This document shows positions 10,980 through 22,900 of a DNA stretch of 64,000 nt, one piece after another. The position numbers and the translations under genes were made by a program. The notes beneath the pieces are model-generated. The model saw only the letters and a program-made list of their open reading frames with translations. It searched no databases and was not told where the DNA came from. The stretch lies in assembly GCA_030549775.1 (NCBI GenBank), contig CM060176.1, forward strand, positions 100,954,303 to 101,018,302, given 5' to 3'. Positions within the stretch are counted from its first letter, which is position 1. Each line of letters opens with the position of its first letter. This DNA comes from Tamarix chinensis (Eukaryota > Streptophyta > Magnoliopsida > Caryophyllales > Tamaricaceae).

Positions 10980-13900
10980 CTGCAGTCACAATATTAATAC
11001 AGAATTAGATAGGATGTATAATTGAATGTCCAGATTTCATGTTTCATACTTATATGATACAGGATACTCTCAATGATTGGCAAAAGTCCAAACAGAAGTT
11101 ATGTTCCTTTATAATATTTTATAATGGTGATCTTGAACTCTAGTTCGGGCATTAAAATGCAGAATCGATAATAAGATTGATACATATTGAAACCCATATA
11201 CCCAAATTCATGGCAGCTGATCTAGTAATTTATCTCTACTTCAGTTAATTACACAGCCTTGTCAAATTATTGAATGATGAACATACCTGTGTGAGATGCG
11301 TCTTTTTGTCTCCATCAGCAAGGTCCATTAGCAATATATTGAAATGTTTCTCCACTGGCTGAGTATTTTTTTGGACCATATTATCTGATACTAGAGTGCC
11401 TGACATACATTCTTGACCATTTCTTGAAACACTACAAATAGTCAAAGGGTGTGTTGTTTCAACTTGCAATAGGGGCTTCTCTCTCAAAGAGCTCAAAGGG
11501 CAATTATCAGAATGATCTTTCATTTCAGTCTGCAACTCAAAACCTGACCCTGAGTAGGATTGATATTCATGACTAGCTTTTATTCTTTTAGACTTCAATG
11601 ATGACGAGGATGCCTGCCAAACCCTCCTTTTTGCATTTCGTTCATAGGTAGAACTTACTTTTGCAGCAACTGTTTTTCCTGTCCCCAGATCCGTTTCCAA
11701 ATTTACGTGATCTTTCTCATCAACAGCAAGGTCCTGATATTTCTCCAACAAAGTACTCTCAGCCTCTGGCAAATCTGTTGATGCAAGTAAGTAACTTAAT
11801 GAAATAATGTTTTGACCAAAAAGAGGGTTATATGAACAGCTACACACATTCAAACTAAAGAAGCACTACAACAACAACCCAGTTTGAGCATGCTATTAAC
11901 AAAGATTCTTTTTTTTGGGGGGGGGGTGTAGATAGGCTTATCTCTACTAGTTCTTAGGCTTGAAGCGAACTGCTTCCAAATATATGCCAGTAATAGCAGT
12001 ATAGTACCATGTGAAAACCAGGTGATTGCATGACAACATGATTCACACACACAACAAAATAATTTGAAATGGTTCCAGTCATTCAGGTACATAATATTGC
12101 ATTACCAACTTTCACTGGCGTTAAGCCAAATTTACAGATTATACAGAATTTGCTGGATTAGTCTTTCCAAGAAATTAATTTGTCTATTGCACTTTCCTTT
12201 TCCATATTCTCTTTTCATATGATTACCTTATCTTTGCCACAATATCCAACAACAATAATTGACTTTCCCTTTGAAGTAACTAAAGGTTATTGTTTAACCT
12301 ACGGATAAATATCTAAACAAATAGCCTAATTTTAATTAACTACTATTAAAGGAAACTGGAACGATCTGGAACAAACATGAAAGCCTAACGGCCCTAACCC
12401 TGCAAAAATTTTGTTTTTACTGAAAGCTAAGGCAGCTTCAGGAGGGGATTATTTAGACTAACTAAGGGCAGGGGAGGAAGGATGGTCACAATCAAGAAGG
12501 GGTCACACTCAACAATCAACAGCAACAGTGAGACAGATGGGACAGCATTAACTTGGTAATCCAAAGAAAGTAACTTGAAACGTACCATCTAATTCTTTTT
12601 GTGTATCCTCCACTAAAACAGGTACTGGATCTACTAAAACATACGGCTTATCACCCTCTTTATTAAGATCCATACCTTGAACCTCTGCCAATGAAAACGA
12701 GCTCTCATGTGGCTTCAGCAACACAGGCAACTTAATAGAATTTGCTGGACCATCTTGGGAATGTTTGTCAAGATGAGATATCATAAATGTAGATCCACCG
12801 GGAAAGCACAAAGCTCTGCGAACATCAGATCTAATTGGTAGCTTTCGAGCTCGTCCTTTGGTGCTCACCTCTGCAACAGATATGAAACCCTGCTCAAGAA
12901 ATATAGTTGCCACGTGACTCAACTAATGTACAAACAATAAAAGGAGTATTAACATACTACTGATCTACTGCTGCACCATTCTTTCAATTGGATTCTAAGA
13001 CCAACTTGAGTACACAACTCTGCGAGGTTCGCCATTAGACAGAAGAACAATTCTGTTTTTAGTTGCATTTTTCATTCATATTATTACAATTAATTGAAGG
13101 AAGCATTGCCCAAATTTCTTCTAAATAATTTTTGTATCATGAAATTGAAGGATCGTGTTATGATTCAAGAACAGCTTCAGACTAAAGTGATGCCATTTCC
13201 TAAGGTTTATCAGCGAAGGTCAAAGCAGAATTAATTTAGTTGTGTGTTAGTCTTTATCTGGTGTGTTAGTCTGTAGGATAAGTTTGTTTAATTTAGTTGT
13301 GTGTTAGTCTTTATCTGGTGTGTTAGTCTGTAGGATAAGTTTGTTACTGCCACATGTGTAAAGGCAGAATAATATGATGTGTTTCATTTCGTTGGGTTAA
13401 GTAGTCTGTAGGATAAGTTAGTTACTGCCACATGTGTAAAGGCAGAATAATATGGTGTGTTTCATTTTTTGTTGGGTTGGGTAGTTATTTCTAATTTGAA
13501 ATAATTCAAACTCCTTAGGATTAGGAGGGAAGTTTGAAAGTAGTTATTTTCAGGAAGTTTATGTACTGGTTTATGGCATGGAAGGAAGATAGCAGAATTT
13601 ATCTAAAAAGTTCTTGAGACTTAAACTCTTGGAGATCGTTGGGTTCTCTCTAACGAGCCCAAAACTTGCAATCAAAATAGGAAGAAAAGGAAGACAGACT
13701 CAGAAATCTGGTGAATTACAACCAGATTATATTGCTCAAAAACCCATAACTAGATCCAAGGGATCGGTTCATAACAAATTGGTATCAGAGCCAGGGGTTA
13801 TGGGAGACTTGGGTTCTTTTCAGAAACAATTTGAATCCTTCCTCAAAATTTATGAGGAAAATCGGGCAAAGGATCAGTTGGAACGAGAGCAAATTCGTGC

Positions 13901-16900
13901 AGCAATGGTGGCTCAACAACAGCAATTGGAAAACATTTCAAAGGATTTATCAATGGGTAAGCATGAAGGGAGAGTTGATGTGGGAGAAGGTAGTGTTAAC
14001 AAGGGCCGAAAAGAAAAACGACCAGTTGGAGATTTGCCAGAAATAGTACCAGTCCCATTTGTCCCCAAATATTCCAAATTGGATTTTCCAAAATATGATG
14101 GATCTGTTGACCCTTTGGGGTGGATCAATAGATGCGAGCATTTTTTCCGACACCAGTATACCCGGAGGAAGAAAAGGTGGGCTTAGCATCTTTTCATCTT
14201 GAGGGTGATGCCCAACTCTGGTTTTTGAAATTTGAAAGGGATAGACCAGCCATTCCTTGGGATGAATTTAAGAGGCAGTGTAATCTGCGTTTTGGTCCGC
14301 CGATAAGAAGTAACAAGTTGGGGGAATTGGTTAAACTCAGGCAGACGGGACCGGTTGAGGAGTATCAACGGCAATTCGAACAGTTATCAGCCAGGGCCAG
14401 TTCTTTGACATCTGAGCAGGAAGTTCAGATTTTTCTTAGTGGGTTACAAGAGTATATCGCTGTGGAGGTCGAATTGCATCAACCGCAGGATTTGACAAGT
14501 GCTATGAGTTTGGCACGATTGTATGAAAGAAGAGGAAATCGGCCTAAAGGGGAATTATCTACAGTCAAACGCAGCAACCCTGTTCCATCTTGTTCCCCTT
14601 TTGTGAAGCGGTTGAGTGCGGCTGAACTTGAAGACAGGAAATTGAAGGGACTTTGTTTTAATTGTGATGAAAGATTTGTTCCAGGCCATCGTTGTAAAAA
14701 GCTTTTCTGGTTAGAGGTGATGGAAAATCAGTCCCAAATTGAAGGAGAAGAAGTAACAGAAAATCTAGAAGAAGTAGAAGGGCCAAAGGGAAGTTCTTAT
14801 TCATTGGGAGGGCCTTTCTCCTGCTGATGCTTCTTGGGAATCTGCTGCCGACATGCAACTTCGTTATCCTCAATTTGCGCTTGAGGACAAGCGCTCTTCA
14901 AAGGGAGGAAGTGATGTTATGATTCAAGAACAGCTTCAGACTAAAGTGATGCCATTTCCTAAGGTTTATCAGCGAAGGTCAAAGCAGAATTAATTTAGTT
15001 GTGTGTTAGTCTTTATCTGGTGTGTTAGTCTGTAGGATAAGTTTGTTTAATTTAGTTGTGTGTTAGTCTTTATCTGGTGTGTTAGTCTGTAGGATAAGTT
15101 TGTTACTGCCACATGTGTAAAGGCAGAATAATATGATGTGTTTCATTTCGTTGGGTTAAGTAGTCTGTAGGATAAGTTAGTTACTGCCACATGTGTAAAG
15201 GCAGAATAATATGGTGTGTTTCATTTTTTGTTGGGTTGGGTAGTTATTTCTAATTTGAAATAATTCAAACTCCTTAGGATTAGGAGGGAAGTTTGAAAGT
15301 AGTTATTTTCAGGAAGTTTATGTACTGGTTTATGGCATGGAAGGAAGATAGCAGAATTTATCTAAAAAGTTCTTGAGACTTAAACTCTTGGAGATCGTTG
15401 GGTTCTCTCTAACGAGCCCAAAACTTGCAATCAAAATAGGAAGAAAAGGAAGACAGACTCAGAAATCTGGTGAATTACAACCAGATTATATTGCTCAAAA
15501 ACCCATAACTAGATCCAAGGGATCGGTTCATAACAGATCGGTATAAGTGATTTTAATCGAACATAAACATTAAGCATCAAAGAGTTATCATGCCAACAAC
15601 AGTGAAAGGCTTACTTCACAGCATAGCAGTACCTGTTTGTGCCAAAATTCTTCAGATTTCTTGTCCCCCCAACACAGAATTGCAGCTATGCCAACACTCT
15701 GAAGCCTCTTTCTCAGTTCCAAGTACAAGAGTCGACCAATTCCCTGCATTTGCCCAAAGAACAAATTAATGATAAAAAATGCTAGTCAGGAACTGCAAGC
15801 ACATTTAGAAAATTAGAAAACTGGAAATAGAAGGAAGACGGTACAGGAATTATAAATTTAGTCTGTTTATAGTGAAAGATTCAGTTTTAAGCAAACCAGA
15901 TCAATTAATAGGGTATATTTCTCACCACTATGCATCCCATCCCATATCGGTCCTTAATTAAAGCACCAACATCCCTGGAAAACACTTAATCTGAGAATGA
16001 TTGAAAGACAAGATAGTTAAATAACCTTGCATTGATACATTGAACGAACAGCAAGCAATGGAATCTCTGCATACTGTGTATCAGCAGGAATGATCTGATA
16101 AGTGATGGCTGCTAGAATCTGCAGTTGAAGAGAGGAAAATTACTATTAAGTTGTCATACTACATTTGGATCTCAACAGTAACAAAATGAGTTGGAAAATT
16201 CTAATGATGAAAATTTTTTAGATGTGTTTGGATGCATGAAATAAAACAATTGTGCAATAAAACAATCATAATACCAAGATCAAACAACCAAATTCTGTAA
16301 GAGACAAAAGATTGTATCCCCCTTATATGCTTCAGGTCGTGGGGTCGAACCCCACCCTGGGCACCCCCTCCCCTTGGTTTCCAAGGCTTCCCCCCACCCC
16401 CAGTCCACTGCATAAAAAACAAAATAATAATAATAATAATAAAACATTGTATCCATAATACTTCAACCAACATCAGCTGGAGATTGCCTGATGTCTAGCT
16501 GCATCCAGAGCTTAGGGACTGATGGCATTTAGCCTACTCTCTAGTTGCTTGTTTTTAGCAGTTAACAATCTCAAGTGAAAAATCCTTCCCCAGATGAGAA
16601 AAGTAACCCAGCCCATAGGTCTGGGTAGCATTCATTAATATCGGTTGAAAGGGTTTGATGGATGATGGCAACATATGAGATAACTTTGCCTAACAGCAGA
16701 ATATAACTTACCTCACTTGGGTGTTCCACCGAATTGGATCCTAAAATCAAAGTAGAAAACTTCCTACAAAGATAAAAATTGAGGAAGTTAAGGCACATAA
16801 GTAATAAGTCAGATCCATAAACAGAATGAGAGATATGATAGTGAGAATATCAGTTGGAAGCTTGTTTAAAATTAAATATTGATGTAAGGGAGAGGAACGT

Positions 16901-19900
16901 ATATGCCCAAGAAGAATGCTACGTGATCGGGGGGTAAAGAGTGATAACTAAGGGTAAAAAGTGAAACAGAACTTTACCTATTTAAAACACATCGTTCAAG
17001 AAACAGTGATTCTTTTCCAGTATTTGCAGCATACTTCATGGCGGGTAGCTCTTTCTTGTAAATGCTCAGAACTTCCTGCACAGTAACAAGCAAGTATTGA
17101 AAGAAAAAATGTATATTAACAGATTACACAATAGCCTCAGGTAGGTCACTGATGCACCTTCAATCAAGGACTACTTAGCACAGGTGGTTCCAAATGCAGT
17201 TAATCATAAATGTTGGACATTGAGTGGTAGCTTTGACGCTTGCTTGAACTTTTCAGCACATAGACGTCACATGAAAGATATAGACATATGAACAAAATGA
17301 GCAAGTTGCAACTCCATTTGGAAATGGTTTGCTGACTGAAATGATGTTTATTGGCATATTTGTGTAAGTACTTTAAAATTTTTGAACTTTGAGATTACTT
17401 TAAAATATGTAATAAAAATTAATAATAGTTTTAAACTTCATAAAAAATTAGGAGTGACAACAGTGTAGATAAATACAGCAACCATATGAAAGAAAATTGA
17501 GTTTCCAAATGAACCAAACATGATATGTAACATATATTATGTTACTGGCTTTAAGCAATACACAACTTCCCAACCATAGTTTTCCAAATGTCCAAAGAGC
17601 TCAATATTCATGGGGCTCCATCATGTGGATGCTAAAGATATACAAATGCCTCATGAGTCATGACAAATTATACAACTCCTATTCACAAACTAATCTTTGT
17701 TGACAACCACCACAACCTGCTTGATTTGGTTTGATAAAAGATTAGATTGATTTATTCATTTAATTAAATAAACCAAGCTCAAGCCCAATTTTTAGGCTAG
17801 ATTATTAAACAAGTCAAGCTAAAGCCTAGGTAGGCTTGACTCATTTGTTTGTGAGCTAGCTCTTTTATAAGATTGTTTAGAATTTCTAATGATTATTTAA
17901 AAGCTCATTTTGCGTTCATTAAGATGTTTGTTAGATTCACCTTTGTAGGTGCTACATTATATATAAGTAGTGATTATACATTAATTAATTTGAAACTAAG
18001 TATTGTGTTCTACATAAACTAGTCAATTATGATGGATATAAAAATATGAGACGTCTTATTATAATATTAAGTTCAAAAATATATATTTGCATCTATAAAT
18101 CGAGTAAATAATCAAATTTATAATAAAACAAACAGATTTAAAGCTTGTCTAAAAACAAGTCAACTCGGATTGAACAAGGAAGGGATTCGCTGCAATCCAG
18201 CTCATTAACAACCATAGTTACACCCCCTTATTGGATTCTCTATTCATGATTGAGATGTCTTTATCAAGTTGACTCCGATTTCACATCATATGCTTGCGCT
18301 TCTTGACATCAATTATCAACTCTTTCTCCACAAAACCTTTCTCTCTCTCTACCTCATATACCCATGCCTTTGAGTTACCATTTTTGATAACAACAATTAG
18401 GATTGTTCTTATTAAGGCAACATTTCTAGCTTGATGAAAATTTGTTCCACATAATCCAAAACTATGGCTCCGTGATAATAAGTATTTAGATAGTAGTTTG
18501 TGGTTGCTTTGATGATTGCTTTTCCTTTACACGGTAAAATAAAAACAATTATAGAATTGCTACCATAGATCATTCATTCATAGGTTAAGTGTATAGCATC
18601 TGCGTTCATGTATGAGAGATGCAAATCATATTAAGAGAAAGAAGGCGTATGATTCATTTATAAAAGGGTACACTTTAGATAATTACTCTTTCTGAGTTGT
18701 AGTAATAGAGATATTATTGTATAAATCTTAATAAGTAAGATGCATAAAATTAAGTAATAAATTCAAACACGAGCACTAATGATGTTCACTAAAAAAAATG
18801 AAGACATTTAATTTTGAGGTCAACATAGTAAATTTTGTGACACGATGTTAGGATATTAAAATTAATTAAGTAAATTCAAATATTATTATAGTTAGTTTAT
18901 CAGAAGCTTCTAGAATCTGCTAATTGATACTATAAAAAGAGGGCTAAGGCCAGTAGATGAGGGAAAATTTTGAGTGAGTTGTGGGAGATGTCCTGGCTCC
19001 CTCCCTAATGCATGGAAATTGGAAGAGACCAAGCTCGTGAACATCTTAGATTACCACTATAACTACAATCAATACTAATATCAGCTTCATTTCTCTTTAA
19101 TTGTCAATTATTTACCATTAATCATTTATCACCCATCATGTTGTGACGAGTCTAATGACTATTATGATCTTCTTGTACAACTTCTAACTTTTTAAACGTA
19201 GTGACCTAAATATTGGTCCCGATCATGCAATTAAATCCCGGTCGCGGTATCGGAACATCGCGAACGATAAATTGTGTCGCGGTCGTCGCGGCGTGAATTT
19301 TTATTTTTATGTCACATCATGCTTGAATTCTTGTTTACTATTCATTTAAATATAATTATTCAATAAACTAGTGTTCTATATTATATTAAAAGCATTTAAA
19401 TGACTGATTAGATGTTAAATTGTTCTAATAACACTACATTAGCATTTGAATGAAAACAAGATGTATTATTTAGTAGTAGATATGAAATTAATTAATAACA
19501 GAACTTTATACTTGTTACTTTTTTGACCAGGCAGAGAGTTCCCATTATCTTTTCTTGCATGTCCTATCATGAGCTGGGTTTGGAAGGTGGCAAAGAAGGT
19601 TATGGCAGTTGTACATAACTAAGCTATAGCTGGAACCGTGGGATTGCGTCAACAATTAGGACAAGCCAAGCTTTACTGGTGAAGATTCAAGCTTTCAGAA
19701 CTTTATTAGCTGTAGGTTTATATGATGTCTGAAGAACAAGGAATGACTTATTGTATTCAAATATGAGCATAAACTATCATAGATTCATTAAGTTTATTCA
19801 TTATTGACTTATTGCTACAATTATTTCCTCTAGATGTTCCCATTTTAATAGTGGAAAAAAATATGTTGGTTTATTGGTTACCTATGTATTGCATAGATAA

Positions 19901-22900
19901 GTTCTATAATTCTATCATCTTAGTTGTATGGTTTAATAATCATTCATAAAAAAAAAGAATAGTAATTTTAATCAATTAAAATAACAACAATACTTTATTA
20001 CAAATCCAATAGCAAATGAATAATAAAAAATTATTACAAACTAAAATGTTAAATAAAATATTCTACAACAACTACCACCAAAAAGAATGTCGTGGAGGAT
20101 CTTCATAAGAGTCATCTTGTTGGCTTGTTCTATAGTAAGTATTGTAGTCATTATCAACATCTCCTATGTTCCGCGTTCCAAAATTGTAAATCCCACCTTG
20201 AAATTGTGGATGTTGTGTTGAAGAAGAACTCTCATCTATTGATGACGATGTAACATGTCGAGAATTTTGAGATGAGTTTTTATTTAGGTTTAGATTATGG
20301 TAGTAGTAATTTGGATATAGATTTTGTGGATGTTCTGATGATATCCTAATATTTCCATAGTTATCATAGATGAAGGAAGATTGATAATCGTAATATGGAT
20401 TTTGTCTTTGATCTTTCTCTCTTTTTGACCCACTAGATGTGTTTTGGTAATCTCTCAAGTTAGAAAAAGTACTATATCCTCCATACGTAGATGTAGGAAA
20501 CATAGATTCAAAAGGTTGATGGGCACTTTGATCAAATTGATGAAATCTCTGACTAGAGCGAGCCGAGTGGCGACCACTAATACTTCTACGACCTCTTCTA
20601 TCACGTCCACGAGTTGGTTGATCGATAGCATCTCCAGGAAAGACAGAGTTGCTTTGTCCATATAATCAAATGGTTTCATATCCATAAACTCCTACTCCTC
20701 CTCCACCACCACCACCACCATTATCGTCATCGTTGTCGTCATTGTCACTTGCACTCAAATGAGAATAATGAGATAAGCGATCTGGATCTGGTTCGTCTGT
20801 AGCTAGTGAGTGAAGATCAACACCATATTGGGTTGGAGAATCTTCTCCTAGTTCTGGTGCTCGAAAGCTACTACTACCTCCTTCGTATTCATTACCATCA
20901 TTGTCATCGTCATCGTCATCCAAATCATTCCACGAAGATGTTTGATTATTTTCATGTCTAACATCAAGTAAGGGATCCTCCAATTCTTCTAGCCAAGGAT
21001 CCAAATGATCATCTTCATGAAATATATAATCCAAGTTAATTGGATTATATGATTTTTCCAACTCTGCTTGGGTCTTTTTTATAAAACCTCTTACTTTTAA
21101 CCTCATGTTGTAATGGACATAGATAAGAAGGTTCAATTTCCTATATTTTAACCTATTTCTCGATTTAGTGTGCATCAAACTGAAAGTACTCCAGTTTCTT
21201 TCACAGTTTGATGCAGAGGTAGTAGTGCTTAAGACTTTCATGGCAATCTTCTTGAGATGTGGAGTAGAACCTCCATATAAATTCCACTATTCATCTAGAA
21301 TCATAAAGTTTTGTAATTAGTATAAAGTTATACCTAGATAAGTATATACCTAGATTGGTGAATTTAACAACTCTTTGAGTGACAATATCACTAAAATCTT
21401 CATGTTCTAAGCTGTATATCTCCAACTATACATTTAAGTTAAAAAAATTAATAATAAGATATCATCATTATTTTGTATAAGGAAAGGTATTGCATGTTTA
21501 CAGTTTACCTCATTAAGAGTTCGAATCTAATTATCAATATTTAGCTCTAGCCTTTGTATAACTTTCTTCACCCCTCTCATCACTTCTTCATCCTCTCTAA
21601 TATCATAATCATGTCTTTCGTATGTGAATTAAGGGTTGAGGAAATATTCTTTTAAAACTCACATGTAAATGAAATAACAATTTAGTAATATATATTTGCA
21701 TTCACATTGTTAAATAAAAATAAAAATAAAATTTACCTGCTGCATGCAAGTCATGGTGAAGTTGGAAGTCCCATCTATGGTTAACAATCCGCCAATAACG
21801 TTCCCAATATCGACAATTTTTTTGAATGGCCAACTTTACTCTCTCCATCGCTTCATAAAGAAATCCCATTGTTGGCTTCTGGTCTCCATCCACTAGTCTT
21901 AGAACCTTCATGAAAGGCTCTTGCACCTTAATAACATCATTCACCTTATTCTAAAACTTTCTTCCTTCATCTGTAAGTTGGAGAATAATGTCCCAGACTT
22001 GAATCGCTTGATCATCGTTCATTTAACCATATTTGCTATGCTTCCACTATTTTGATTCCCACATGTTTCTGAGGCTACTCTTATGCTTGATAATACTCTC
22101 TAGCGCAATGAAATTGGTGGCAAATCTTGTTATGCCAGGTCGAAGAAGTTCTCAACCATTTGTAAATTACAACATGATAGCCATCACCTTATCATATCTG
22201 TATATGAATTGGGTGATACGTTGAGCCATTTGAAGTACTTTATGAATATTGCTTTTCTTCGAAATATCAATCAATATAAGATCTATGCAATGAGTAACAC
22301 AACCTGTCCAATAAAGATGTGGAAACTCTTGCATCAATTTCTTACCTCCAGCCTTGATTGTAGCTTCATTATATGTTACCACATGTACAACTATCTTAGG
22401 ACCAACTTCGTCAACTACCTTTTTCATTAACCTAAAGTAATAGTCTGCGTCCTTTGATGGAACATTAGTGACATCGACAGACTTGTGGAAAACTGTCCCA
22501 ATTTTTTAATAAATCAAAAAGTTAATAAGGTGCATTTTAGTTGGTCCAGTCCATCCATCACACATGATGGTTAGTCCTCATTGCTTCCATTGTGATAACA
22601 AAGAATCAGTCCATTTTTTCAATGACTGATATTCTTCTTTAAGATATACCTCTGCAAGCTCATAAGTACTGAATGATGGCACATGTTCTCCAACTTCACG
22701 AATAGTTGTCATTAAGGGCTTTGTGAATGGGGATTCTATTGCACTGAATTGCACCTTATTATGCGTAATCCATTGTCCCCATACCTTTCTCAACTTTCCT
22801 TTGAGCATTTTAAATGCCTTTGTACCCGGATTGATTTTGGTTTGCTTCATCTTCTGATGCTCTCGTTCTAGAGAAGCATCCATAGTTGCTAACCTTTTGC

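Larger units (their letters stand above)
13156..15535 (+). mobile_element. young gag-only LTR retrotransposon (Ty3/gypsy, deletion derivative)
   Basis: This 2380-bp element has two 621-bp LTRs (13156-13776, 14915-15535) starting TGTTATGATT and ending ATAACA, in which I see no difference. It is flanked by an exact 5-bp target duplication GATCG (13151-13155, 15536-15540). After the left LTR is tggtatcagagcc (13780-13792), complementary to the initiator tRNA-Met 3' end. Before the right LTR is the polypurine tract aaagggaggaag. It carries a frameshifted gag and a short remnant of the pol C-terminus. Protease, reverse transcriptase, RNase H and most of integrase are missing. It sits antisense in intron 8 of the GNAT-BRCT gene. 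Matching LTRs show that it moved recently, so proteins were supplied in trans by an autonomous relative. Confidence 0.95.
12890..15632 (-). other. intron 8, enlarged by an LTR retrotransposon
   Basis: The intron is 2743 bp. Removing the retrotransposon and one target duplication leaves about 358 bp, close to its neighbours. Donor gtactgctat and acceptor ttgagcag are intact, so the intron may still splice. Confidence 0.75.

Noticed and set aside
10786..11025. 79-codon plus-strand frame
   Set aside because: It is antisense to exon 11, which is part of a well-supported minus-strand gene.
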